Below the pieces are notes generated by a model. The model saw only the letters and a list, made by a program, of their open reading frames with translations. It made no database searches and was not told the origin of the DNA. A program made the translations under genes and the position numbers. From positions 1 through 64,000 of the forward strand of contig JAAVVG010000045.1 in assembly GCA_012976225.1 (NCBI GenBank): 64,000 bases of DNA, read 5' to 3'. How positions within the stretch are numbered: position 1 is the stretch's first letter; each line of letters opens with the position of its first letter. This DNA comes from Golubevia sp. BC0850 (Eukaryota; Basidiomycota; Exobasidiomycetes; Golubeviales; Golubeviaceae). Shown here in pieces: positions 1 to 10,728 of the stretch.

Positions 1-615
1 CCGTTTTCCGATAATCCAGGCCAGCTTGTTGGGGTGCTAGTCCTTGTGTTATGGAAATGGTCGTGAGTTATGTCTGGTGGTCCGATCCAGTGGACAGATT
101 CGGCTCAACTTCGCAGCTGAGGACCCTGTTGTTGATGTTCAGAGGTGTCAGTTTTGGCCTAACCCTAATAATTGATTCTTAGACGAAACCGTTCTCGTTT
201 GGTGATGGTAAGAAGAAGAGAAAAAGGAATTTTTGGATCAAAGTCGTCGATTGTCGCCGAGGAAAGCACGGCCAGGGGCTAGCCAACAGTCCTGCGTCGT
301 TTGGCCATGCTCTCCCTGGAGCAATCGAAAAGTCCCTTCAGATTTGGTCAAATAGCTGTCCACGATGCCCAGCATCCAAATTCCTAGGTCTTTAAAGAGG
401 GAGCCACCAGTAAGAACGAGACCTTGGCACTGGGAAGTGGGAAAGTGTCAACACTTCATTTAGCATCCAGCCAACAGAGAGAACAAACCACGGGAATCAA
501 AATTACAAGGGAGAATGAAAAATTGGTAACAAATCAAAAACATGAGAGCGTAATTCACAAAGACGAACAAACGAAGGGACAAAATAGAACAGCCCAAAAA
601 CAGTGAACTCTCTCT
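1..615. other. No gene recognised; downstream flank of KCS1
   Basis: I see no convincing gene here. The first ~180 bases contain short open stretches and a GTGAGT at about 63, so the 3' end of a gene lying to the left is possible, but nothing matches a family I know. The rest is probably the 3' flank of the minus-strand kinase gene that ends at 616. Confidence 0.4.
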
Positions 616-3600
616 CTACGATGAAACATACCCATTCAATCCACCCTCCCCATCTCCAAAGATTTGATCAAAAATTTCTTTCCCATCGACTCTCAGCTCT
701 CCCAGATCATCCTCTTTGACCATCTCTTCGATTCTTCTCTTCCAATCCTCATCCTCTTCTCCAACATCCTTCCCTTTTCTTTCCGCCTCTTTCCAAATTT
801 TCTCTTTCCTTCTCTCTCTTTCAGTAGACCATATCTCTTCAAAGCTGATAGCTAGATTTTTCAATCCCCAAAGATAGCCTGAATCTGGTCCATAAGGATT
901 TCTAGGTGGGAATCTTGGAATTGGTAAACTAGAAGAAGGTTCTTGATCCGACTTTAAAGCTGAAAGTTCATCTAACCCAACTCCCTCTCCTTGGTTTGCA
1001 TTCGGCTTTCGATCTGGGTCGTGATTTGGATTGTCATAATCGAAATCTCTTCCAGTGGTGCAGTGAGCGAAATCAATGATTCTGATGTTGATTTCACCTC
1101 TTCTACGTTTCCTTTTCGGAGGAGCAGAAGCAGGAACCATTGAAGAATAGTTTGAAGTAGACGAATGAGGTCTTTGATGTCTTGCTTGATAATTGGCATT
1201 CGAATCTCCCATTTCAGTTCTAGTAACAGGAGAGCTTGAAGGCGAAAGGAAGTTCTTGTTCGATCCCAAACTTCCAGGAATGAGTCCAACTTGATCGTCG
1301 ACCGGACCGACCATAGGAGAATTCTCGACACTGTCAGGAGCAGGACCTTGAGGGATTCCACCCATTCCAACTTTGACTCTCTCCTTGAATTCATGCTCTA
1401 AATTTCTTTGAATCTGTTCATCTCCATCGTATATGAAAAGTAAACTAGAAGCATAGAATCTATAACCTTTCAATTCGAAGATGATCCCAGCTAACCTGTA
1501 GAGTTTCTCTAGGATTAAAGGAATATGATGAAGTAGAATTTTCGTACCATCGTGGAAGAACTTGGCTAACGCTGAGGGGAATTCTGAAGGAGCGACTTTC
1601 CTACCATAATACTTGTCTTGAAAGAAGAACTTGTGAGTACTGATTTCGTAGACTTGCATTCCACAGATTCTAACTCCATGAGTCTTGGAAGTCGTTTTGT
1701 TGCATTTCTTAGTTTGAGATTGCTTCTTGGCGTCAGTAGCATCCAATCCGTATTGTCTAGTTCCCATCTTGAGATCCAAGACGCAAGGAGATCGAAGTCT
1801 ACCAGTCAAATCTTCCATGAGTAAGAATTGTTCTTGCCTAGTTGGCGAAGATTCCCTTCTAGTTGAACTTGAGTTAGCATTTGCTTCTCCCATCGTCGAG
1901 TGAACTAAATGACTAGTAGGAGAACAAACTCCGGATAAAGCTGGTGCATCTAGAGAAACTGAACTAGAAGGCTGCTGCAAAGGAGTTGGAGGAAAGGCTT
2001 CGAAAGCTCTTGGAGTTCTATGTCTTGATTCATCCGCTTCGTTTGTAGAGGACGTAGAGGAAGAGGATGATGGGTGATTTGGAACCGGAGCTTCTTGACT
2101 CTTAATATCTTCATTATCAAGGTCTTCCATCTGGAACATTCGACTATCATTTGAACCTCTTCTTTCCCTGACTTGAGCTGGAGAGTTGTCCCGGGTCTCC
2201 TTCTGAGCGTTGAGTTCGTCGTTATTCCTTCCGTCAAGACTAGAATCTGGAGGAGTATTGGAAACGCTGTTTCCATCGATAGGAGTGATACCAAATCCAC
2301 CACTAGATTTCAATCCAATAGCAGCATCACTATGAACCCTCCTGAATCTCATCGAGGGTCTATTGCCGATTCCCAAAGATTCAGCAGTTGACTTCTTCTC
2401 TTCTCTTTGTGATTCCTTGTCTGAAGTGACTTGCTCTTCGGAAGTTGAGCTTTGAAGTTGAGGAGGTAGCGGCGAAGAATTTGACGGGAAAACTGGCGGA
2501 GACCTAGGAGGAGTTGAAGGTTGTCTAATAGCTCTCTCAATAGCAGCCTCTCTAATCTCTTCATCTTTCTTCGAATCAAGTTTCCCACCCTCTTCACCTT
2601 CCTTCAGTCCTCCCATTCTACCTCTCCTCTTCTCTCCCTCCTCACTTTCCTCCCAAGCTTTCTCCAATCTCTTCCGATTCTTCCTGGCATTTCGATTGCT
2701 CGATCTCCAACCACTTCCAGACTGTCCTCCAGGAGTTGTGGATCCATGTTGATGATGGTGGGAAGATTGAAACCGGACATCTTCTCTCAAAGAACTGGTT
2801 GAAAAGACTTCTCTTAGCACTTGCTCTTGAAGTCTTCGATTCACTGAAGTGCAACCTCTTCCAAAGATTCCAGTTGGATTACTTGCGCTGCTTCCAGGAT
2901 TGCTTGAATTCGAGACGTTAGAGTGAAAGCTAGATTCCAGGGAACGAGACGGAGCAGTAGGTAAACCTAAACTTTCCTTGTTAGATTCCGTTCCAGCTTG
3001 ACCAAAAGAAGTAGACGGACTTCCAGCAGGAGTGATCGGACTGATCGATAAAGCTGGATCTAAACCATTAGAGTTTGAAGTTGAAGGCTTGAAATTAGGA
3101 GAAAAGGTTCCTTCACTTTGATTTGGACTATTGAAACCAGTGGCTTCATTACTGGAACCGAGATAATTAGAAACCTTCCTCGGCTCACTCGAATCTCGAC
3201 TTCTAGCCTTCAAACTATTCGGAGTGGAACTATGACTATGACCATAAGATTGAGAGTGAGAGTGACTTGAAGAACCCGAAGTTGAAGAATGTGTCCCTCC
3301 AACTCCACTTCTCCTCAACAACCAATCCGGAATGAAGTGTCGATTGAGATCCAAAGCGACTTCTGGAACCTCTCCGTCGTCATGTTCTTGTCCTTGAAAA
3401 ATCTTTCGCCTCTGAGGTTGAGCCGAGGATGTGGAATTGGTAGAGGTAGAATCTTTCTTAGTTTCTTCAGGTTTCGAAGAAGTCGATTGAGTTGACGTAT
3501 CTTGACTTTGAAGATCCTTCCCAATTTCTTTATTCTCTTCGATCCTATTCTTCCTCCCTCTTTCCTCATCTCCATCTCCCTCATCTTCACCTTCCTTTCC

Positions 3601-5904
3601 TTTCTTAACATGCCTATAAGTGACATTCAAAACTCCTAAATACATTGGAATGAAGGCCAATAACAAGGGACATCTCTTCTCCACGTTCTCATAAAACTCG
3701 TTCTCTCTACTAACTAAAGGTTTACAGACTGTCCTACTCGAGAATCTTAGAATAGCAGAATGTCCACCCACTTGATTGTTGAAAGGTTTCAATTGAACTG
3801 AAGTTGGAGGTTTTGAATAAGAGATTGCTCTTCTTTGATGAGGATGATCTTGACTCGATGGCGGAGGATGAGGATGAACATTAGTTGCTGACCTTTGATA
3901 AATAGGTCTAGAAGGTGAATTTGAATTTGAGGAAGGAGAACCAAGAGTTTCTGAAAACCCAACTGGAGACGAAGGATGAGACTTTGAAAGTGATGGAATT
4001 GGAATTGAACCTCTCAGATCTATGTCCCTTTCGCCGAATTCAGACTCCAAATCTTCTCCTCCCTCATAACCATCTTCATCATCTTCCTCTGATGAATCTC
4101 CACTTGACCAATCTTCATCTTCTAATCCGCTGTAATCATCTTCCTCTTCCACCTCTTCGTCATCTTCTTCCATTTCTTCTCGATGATTCCTTTCCTCCTG
4201 ATTTTCACTCTCAACTTGCTCAGGATCTTCCATCTGACTGAGTCCTTGTCTCAGTAAAAGGGCCGGAGTAACAGGTCTACTACTATCGATCTTCAAGGTT
4301 GGATTCGAAGAAGTTGAAGGGGTTTGTAAATTCGAAGTTGAGGAGTTTGGATCTACTTCATTTGAAGTGTTTGAAAGACTAGATCTTGCAGAAGGAGGTA
4401 ACAATCCCATTTCGCTTAAATCCTTCTCCTTTCCTTTCCCTTTCTCTTTCTCTCCTGAAAAGCTAAGTGGACTCTGTTTATGTCCACCATGATTGACCAT
4501 CATCGAATTACTAGGACTATTAGAATTAGAACCTGAACTTCGATTCTTACTCTTCTTTCTGTTACTTTCTTTCCCATTTCCAACGCCATTTCCACTTCCT
4601 GTCGTACTTCCGCTACCACTTCTATCCATTTCTCTATCTCTTCCTGGGGAATTCAATCCTCCTCCAATGCTTCCAGTTTCTTTGAACAACTGCAAAGAGA
4701 CACTTGCTTTCCTACCACTGCTACTGGAACCGAGTACGTCATCAAAACTACTAGAGTTGGAGCTGATAGGCAATTGAAATGAGAACAGGTCCAAATTGGA
4801 GTCATTTCTCGTAGAGTTTGAGGTTTCTGATCTTTTAAGAGGAGATCTTAGATTTGCAGTCGAAGATGTTGGTTGATTGGAATAAGTGAAAGAGACTGGA
4901 GTTTTGGAACTTGAAGAAGTTGGGGAGATGAAAGGATCTGAAATGACTCTTTCTCTGGAAGCCCCAGTCAAATTACTGGTTGATGAAGTGTCAGAAAAAG
5001 GGATGGAGGAGGAAGAGCCTCCAATTGAATTTCGAAGTCTTGGAGAGAGTGAAAAGGAAGTGGGGAAGATCTTGTCGTTTGAAGGGATGTTTCGACTTCG
5101 ATCGTTTCGATTAGGTCGAGGTGGTGAGAGGTTGAAGTTGAGCTGGGATTGGGATTGATGGTTTGGAGGTCCAGCGATTGAAGAAGAGGTTGAAAAGGTT
5201 GAGGGTGGGATGGAGGAACTCTCTTTCGATGATCTTCGGGATGACTGCCAAGGGATAGAGCACAAGACAGAAGTGTGAGTTAAACAATTCTTATCAGCAG
5301 TAAATGAGAACAATAATCTAATTCCATTGAAGTCAAAGGGACGTTCAGAACAGAACCTTTTGCGTCTTCTACAGACAATCTGCACCTTGGGATCATCTCA
5401 TCTCCTTCCCCTCCTCTACCCAATCCTTCTCGGTGATCAAATGAATAAACTCACAGTATCACTAACATTTGCCTCAATCCTATCGCCCTCTGACCTCTCA
5501 TGGATTTGCGATTGAGGAGAGGGATCATTCCTCTCTATCTCTATCTGCACGAGTGTCTCTCCCACCTCCCGATCCTCTGTCTCTTCTCCTTCCATTTGGG
5601 TACTGGAGATTATCTCTTGACTTTCTGTATTCGCTTGAATTGATAGAGGTTGAGGAGAGTTGGTATCAAGGCTTGAAGATGAGGCGCCAACGTGCGCTTC
5701 TGAAGAGGAAGGATGAAGATTGATGGCTGAGGTCGAGTTGGTTGATGAAGAAGTCACAGAGTTGTCTGTATCATGGATGTTACTGGATGAAATGGAAGTA
5801 GAAGAAGATTGAAGTGATGATTGTGGCTGAGGAGGTGTCGATCTTCTGTCAGATTGAGAATTGGACTTTGAATTGGAAAGTTGAGACGATTCGGTTGTTT
5901 GCAT
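616..5904 (-). CDS. KCS1: Inositol hexakisphosphate kinase (Kcs1 family)
   Basis: Two exons: 5904-5455 and 5244-616, with a 210-bp phase-0 intron (GTGAGT donor, TTGGCAG acceptor), giving about 1,691 residues. The C-terminal quarter is an inositol polyphosphate kinase domain: the family signature PxxxDxKxG appears as [10 protein letters not shown] near residue 1300, followed by the SSLLFIYDG segment near 1420 and the metal/ATP-site segment RIIDFAHC near 1540. The family makes inositol pyrophosphates (IP6 to IP7), which feed phosphate sensing and vesicle transport. A second upstream conserved piece ([11 protein letters not shown], near residue 690) is the usual N-terminal part of the kinase fold, separated from the catalytic part by several hundred Ser/Asn-rich residues. 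The first 500 residues are almost entirely low-complexity Ser, with an acidic run near 440-480. The first ATG of exon 1 was taken as start. The gene is divergent from the IF-3 gene. Confidence 0.9.
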
Positions 5905-6360
5905 TCCCTGGCCTGTTGCCTGGTGAAATTGAGGTTGGTCTTAAAGAGTGAATAGAACTTATCTGATAATGGGGTCAGGGATCGATAATGGAATAGGAAG
6001 GGAGAGAGAGAGATGAGATTGGGGGATAACTGAGAGAGTAACATGCCACTCTTTGCCTGCGCCACCACAGGTTGAAGATAGTTGGATAGAGTAGAATGAC
6101 TTACCTATTGAAACAGAGAATAGCAATCCGAATAGGTGGATCAATCTTCTCAATTCACAGATTAGAAGCGTCAGAGAAGAAAACTTGAATGGGAGAAGAT
6201 GGAAGAGAAGGAGATGGCGAGCAGAAGAAAGGAAAGGGAACTTACTTGCTTGCTTGCTCTCCTTCCTTTCCCAGCCAAACCTTAAATTCAACTCTTTTCT
6301 CCTCTCCTAATCTAATTTAATTTAACTAAGGACCATTAACGAGTAGAGAGGAATTCAAGA
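5905..6360. promoter_or_regulatory. Divergent promoter region KCS1 / mitochondrial IF-3
   Basis: A 456-bp spacer between two head-to-head genes. It is rich in purine/pyrimidine runs, with no clear TATA box or recognisable operator. Open frames on the minus strand here have no family resemblance and probably are 5'UTR. Confidence 0.5.
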
Positions 6361-7419
6361 ATGAGCTGCCTTTCCCTTTCCGTTCGCCGATCTACCAAAC
6401 CTTTGAACCTCTGCAACTTGTTATCTTCTTCTTCTTCCATTTCCGTTTCAACTCCAATTCAATCTCTATCAATAAGTTCAAATCACACTTCAATTCTCAA
6501 ACCCAATACACGATCCAACCTGAACCAATTCTCCCCTTCTCCTTCTCGATCCTTTCACCTGAGTTCCCTCCATCAAGCTTCATCTTCTTCACCTTCAACT
6601 CCACCTTCTTCAACTTCTTCTTCTCCCTCATCATCATCATCATCCGGACCACCCGTACAACTAAAAGATGAAGCCATTCGATCACGTTACGTTAGATTAG
6701 TAGATCCAGTAGAAGGTCTCTCTTCCCGTGCTTCAAGGACTACAGACCTTTTAAAAGAGATCGATCGATCCAAGTATTGGTTGGTTCAAGTCAAAGTTGG
6801 GAAGCCAAAGGAAATCAAGAAGTCTTCAGAAGAAAGTGTTGGTAAACGACGTCGAAGAGGTACAAATACAGGTACGGATACAGAGGGAGGAGAGCTGAAA
6901 GGAAATGAAGGAGAAGGAGAATCAACAACTTCAACTTCCAACCATTCGAAATCAACTTTCACTTCCGATCTAGAAGATCTACCTCTAGTCAAATTGGTTT
7001 CGAAGAAAGAATCTTATGATAAAGCCAAAGCTTCAAAACTCTCCAAGTCTACTTCATCCACTTCTACCAATTCAAAAGCCTCTACTTCCAAACAAATCCA
7101 ACTCACCTGGTCAGTTTCTCCCAATGATTTATCTCATAAACTCAAACCTCACAGGAAAGATCTTTTCAAAGGTTCCAGGATCAGAGTCGACATCATTACC
7201 AGAAAGGGTGGAGGGGTCAGTGTGGCAGGTGGTGAAATGCAGAGAAAGAAAGAAAGTTTCCTTGAGGAGGTTGAGAGGATTCTTTGTGAGGAAATGGAAG
7301 TTAAGGATGAGAATGGAGAGGTCAAAGAGGTTCTTAGAGGAAGGAGAAGTGGAGAGGTTGCTTGGAGAGATAATGCTAGTGTTGCGAAATGTGTTTTTGA
7401 GGTGGTTAGAGGGAAATAG
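6361..7419 (+). CDS. Mitochondrial translation initiation factor IF-3
   Basis: Single exon, 352 residues. The first ~95 residues are Ser/Thr/Arg-rich without acidic residues, as expected for a mitochondrial presequence. Then follows the IF-3 N-domain pattern (IRSRYVRLVDPVEGLSSRAS, near residue 100), a DLPLVKLVSKKESYDKAKA segment that matches the linker/C-domain entry of bacterial InfC, and the C-domain beginning KQIQLTWSVSPNDLSHKL with KGSRIRVDII. Bacterial IF-3 binds the small ribosomal subunit and keeps subunits apart before initiation; the fungal mitochondrial homologues (Aim23 in yeast) do this in the matrix. A basic, low-complexity insert (about residues 155-200) splits the N-domain region, a common feature in fungal versions. 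Assignment to the family is firm; I leave out a symbol because nomenclature differs among fungi. Confidence 0.85.
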   Translation: MSCLSLSVRRSTKPLNLCNLLSSSSSISVSTPIQSLSISSNHTSILKPNTRSNLNQFSPSPSRSFHLSSLHQASSSSPSTPPSSTSSSPSSSSSSGPPVQLKDEAIRSRYVRLVDPVEGLSSRASRTTDLLKEIDRSKYWLVQVKVGKPKEIKKSSEESVGKRRRRGTNTGTDTEGGELKGNEGEGESTTSTSNHSKSTFTSDLEDLPLVKLVSKKESYDKAKASKLSKSTSSTSTNSKASTSKQIQLTWSVSPNDLSHKLKPHRKDLFKGSRIRVDIITRKGGGVSVAGGEMQRKKESFLEEVERILCEEMEVKDENGEVKEVLRGRRSGEVAWRDNASVAKCVFEVVRGK

Positions 7420-8625
7420 GGAGGAAAAGAAGGAAGGGCAAAGGAGAATGGTAGACTTTTTTCAAAGGAATGAAAGGGTAATTAAATTTTATGTGGGAGG
7501 TTGTGAAGCTTGGAGAACGTTTGGAGAACGTTTGGACTTTGACGAAATTAAGAAATCACAGAGGAGAAAGTTTCTTTCGATTCTAGTGCAACACACTCTC
7601 TCTCCTCGTAGAAAGCATCTCAAGTTTCAAATGTCTTAGCTGATTTAGTATGACTTCATTCATAGGGTTCGGCTTTCTGAGGGAGAGGACTGGTGGTCAA
7701 ACTGCCAGACACTCGAGCTCATGATCCTTCAAATCGATTTTCAAGAACACCTTTCAAGCCTCTCCATCTCAAATCAATCTTCTACTTCCAGAAAATCCTC
7801 AAATCCAGAAATGATGTTTTGATCTACCTCTTCTCATCTCTCTTCTCATCTACTCTAGCTTTGATCTCTAGCTTTGATCTTCAGAGAAGCTCGAGTCGAA
7901 GAGGTGCAATGTCTAGAAGCGGAGGAAGGTCTTGCTTGATAAAAGCATTAGCAATCGACCAATTCTGCTCGGAATTCTTACCAAAGGTGGAAAAAAAAGG
8001 AGGGGGGAAGAAGTCTTCATAATTGGGACTCGACTTTGAAAACCGATCCCGCAACTGTTCACAAAGTATCTTGGGTTCTCATCACGTTCTTTCTAGGTCT
8101 TCTTCTCTCTTCTATCGTCGTCTCTTTAAGTTTGAAGTGATTTTTTATCAGCGAACTGAAGAAAGCGGCAAACGAAGTGTCAAGCTCACAATGCCAGATC
8201 GAAATCAAATCTCGATTCGAGCCAGCAAGACATTAGGCTTCTCTCTTACTTTCACACAGTCTACCATTTTTTCCGGTCCTAAATTCAGAATCCATCTTTG
8301 AAAGAAGATCCTGTCTTATTCATTTCTCTGGGAGTTCTGAAATCGATCCGTCCTTCTCCTTTCATTGTGGCTCTATCTGATGAGCTCTCCTTTCGGTAAA
8401 TCTTGGTTGAGGTGAAGGAGAGATCCATTGAACAGTTGAAAGTCATCTCCTTTTGCTTTGTCGCCAACTGCGACGAAAGAAAGGATCGAGGGAGAAAGCT
8501 CGAAGGAGAAGAAGCAGCGGAAGAGCCTTCTTCAGTCTTCACCACCATTATATCATTACGCCCCACCAACTTCCTCATCAATCGATTCTGTAAGAACTAA
8601 GATCGAGTTCTTTCAAATTCCAACA
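7420..8625. other. Intergenic region, nothing recognised
   Basis: About 1.2 kb between the IF-3 and bL36m genes, the latter probably including a 5'UTR. Several open frames exist on both strands but none has family features, splice logic or domain resemblance. A run GGAAAAAAAAGGAGGGGG lies near 7990. Confidence 0.4.
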
Positions 8626-9238
8626 ATGACATTTTCAAATTCTTTCTCCCTGTCTTGCCTTCGATCCATGGTTCGAAGTAGCAGTAGCAATAGCAGTAGC
8701 CTCTCTAATTCTATTCTATCAACTTCCAGATCCAGATCCAACCTTCAATTTCAACTTCGATCCATTTCCATTTCCACCACTTCAAATCTAATCTCAACCA
8801 ATTCATTCAAGCCTCCAACGAGTCCTCATTCCACTCAAACTCGATCAATGAAAGTTCGATCCTCAGTGAAAAAGTTCTGCGATGGTTGCTCAGTTGTCAG
8901 AAGGAAGAATCGATTGTATGTCATTTGTAGCAAGGATCCAAAACATAAACAGGTAAGTTTCGTTTCTATCCTAGAAATAGAGGGAGATGATCAGTGGAGA
9001 AGAAGGTGGAGAGGAAGAATTGGGAGATTGAACTGATGGAAGGGAATGAAAGGAAAGGTAAAGGCTATCAATCACCCCTCTAAGCCGCTAGAATTGAGAG
9101 AAAATCAATCTATCCTTTCAAGAGAGAGATACTTTGATATCAAAGGGTGGTGGCGATCTCATGTCTTCCTCCTCACTCATCATCTCTCCTCCTCTCTTTC
9201 CCTCCCCTCCACCTATCTCTTCAAAGCGACAAGGATAA
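8626..9238 (+). CDS. RTC6: Mitochondrial ribosomal protein bL36m with 12-nt last exon
   Basis: Exon 1 8626-8952 (109 codons), 274-bp intron, exon 2 9227-9238. Residues 75-112 form the small zinc-ribbon ribosomal protein L36: [20 protein letters not shown] followed by [13 protein letters not shown], with the Cys-X2-Cys ... Cys ... His zinc ligands. L36 proteins end in KQRQG; exon 1 stops exactly at KQ before a GTAAGT donor, and the only missing residues, R-Q-G plus stop (CGA CAA GGA TAA), follow an AAAG acceptor at 9226. The first ~74 residues are Ser/Arg-rich without acids, a mitochondrial presequence. The start ATG at 8626 was chosen because it gives such a presequence; an in-frame ATG at about 8668 is an alternative. 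Unspliced readthrough would add a different 28-residue tail. Confidence 0.85.
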
Positions 9239-9788
9239 ATGAAGTACTACGAGTTCAACTACGATGTGATCATTTCTCTCTTTCCTTTCAAACCTTAAGA
9301 CCTTCAGATCGTATTCTCAAGTCTAGCATGGTCTGAACAAGCTCTTCCTCCTTTATTTCCTTTCAAACACATGTTACAACCTCCTTGTGAAACTGTATGA
9401 CATTTCAATCCATCAACCTGAGTCGTAAAGAATCTAAACAAATTGTACATTTCAGTTTGTGGAAGAGCGGGCTCTGGTCAAACCCAAACCTGAATTCAAT
9501 CGGTCTCGCTCTAAGCTTCACCTCGAAGATCTTGGAATCGCCTTTCCTTTCTTCGGGAGGGATTCTCACATTACTCTGAGAGAAGTCTTTACAGACGTTA
9601 TGCCAAGTTGGATCCCACTCCATTCCTTCCCTCTATCAAAATAATTCAATGAGACGGTAGCACGGACAGAAAACAGATTGCAAAAAATGGGACTGAAAGT
9701 TGAAGTATGTACTTGTATGTTACAGGTCGTGAGATTTGATGAAGTCAAGTAGAAGCGACAGAGAACATGAAGAAAATAGTCGAAACCT
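9239..9788. other. Intergenic region, nothing recognised
   Basis: Spacer between the 3' ends of bL36m (plus) and a small minus-strand gene. Overlapping open frames on both strands near 9400-9640 show no family resemblance. No repeats noticed. Confidence 0.35.
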
Positions 9789-10368
9789 TCAAGCCAAAAA
9801 TCCATCGTCCTCAGAATCAGAGGCTTGAACGTGTTTTCTATCTTCCAAATCCGAATTCGAATCTGACACCGACGCCATTCCATGTTCTGGACCATCTTCA
9901 ACTTCTTCCAAGTTAACGTTCGAAGGAGGCCAAGAAGTGGCTTCGGTGTCAGTTGTGAAGCCTCTATTTGATGTTGATGACGTGTGAGATACTGGACGAT
10001 CTTGAACTTGATGTCGACGAGTTAAAACGGAGGACTCTCTGTAGAATTCGGGCTCCATCTTGAAATCTGAGTCCAGGTAGTGACGTCTCGAGGAGTTACT
10101 AGGATCAAGAACCGAGAGAAAATCGTGGTCTGGCATTGTCGATGCAAGTTCAGGCTCTGGTGAATTGAGAGCAGCGAATTCTGCCTCCTGAGAAAGAGAG
10201 GGGGAAAAGAGACAACGTTAGAACTCGCAATCGATCTGGCTGACTTGTCTAACTCGGATTCAGGAAATCAGGCTTGGAAGAGGGGTTGCTGGCCCTTCTC
10301 CTTCAGTTTGTCTGTCGACCGATTCGACTCTTACCTTGACGATCTTGAGGATCTAAGATTGATGGCAT
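9789..10368 (-). CDS. Small acidic protein, function unknown (two exons)
   Basis: Proposed exons 10368-10335 and 10180-9789 (141 residues) with a 154-bp intron (GTAAGA donor; GGCAG acceptor chosen because it keeps frame). The protein begins MPSILDPQDRQ, has a hydrophilic middle with many Ser and Asp, and ends in an acidic tail (SDSNSDLEDRKH then QASDSEDDGFLA). I do not recognise the family. No signal peptide or membrane segment is visible. The real status of the gene is supported by two decayed partial copies of its C-terminus elsewhere in the window (about 16620-16690 minus and 17400-17475 plus), which keep the same acidic motif. The first exon is the least certain part; the ATG at 10136 inside exon 2 is an alternative start. 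Confidence 0.5.
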
Positions 10369-10728
10369 CGATCTACCAGTTGCTAATCGTTCGAAAGGGG
10401 GAATGCGTTTTTGACTTGGAGGCGTCAATTCGTCAATTGGCGAGTTCGTCGCGGTTGGCGTGTTCTTGGAAGCTCAGCTTCTTGCTCAGCTAACCATCAG
10501 TCCATCACCACCCTTGAACTGAAGTGGATCCATCTTCAGATCAAACAGTGACAAGCGACAGTTATCTACCTCAACCTCCCTTGAACATCAACTGACAGAA
10601 GAGAAGAGAGACTGCATAGTCCATTCGACCTCTTGCACCTCCTTGTTGCGTAATCTTATCATCGATCACCCATCCCATCCCATCCCATCCCCTTCAAGTC
10701 ACTCTCTCTGATCTAATCCTAGTCGATA
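10369..10728. other. Intergenic region upstream of the m-AAA protease gene
   Basis: A 360-bp head-to-head spacer. A short direct repeat of CCCATCCCAT units lies near 10670-10690. The plus-strand open frame at 10245-10493 overlaps the first exon of the neighbouring minus-strand gene and has no family features. Confidence 0.4.

Noticed and set aside
1-180. Possible 3' exon of a gene entering from the left (reading ending QFWPNPNN before a stop).
   Set aside because: Short, unlinked to any recognised domain, and the only plausible donor does not join it in frame.
424-606. 60-codon plus-strand open frame.
   Set aside because: No family features; lies in the 3' flank of KCS1.
4493-5158. Plus-strand Leu/Pro-rich open frames inside KCS1.
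   Set aside because: Antisense shadows of its Ser-rich low-complexity coding sequence.
7690-7760. tRNA-like feature with a TTCAAATCGA B-box-like string.
   Set aside because: No cloverleaf, acceptor stem or matching A-box could be formed.
8285-8581. 98-codon minus-strand open frame in the bL36m upstream region.
   Set aside because: No domain resemblance; overlaps the probable 5'UTR of bL36m.
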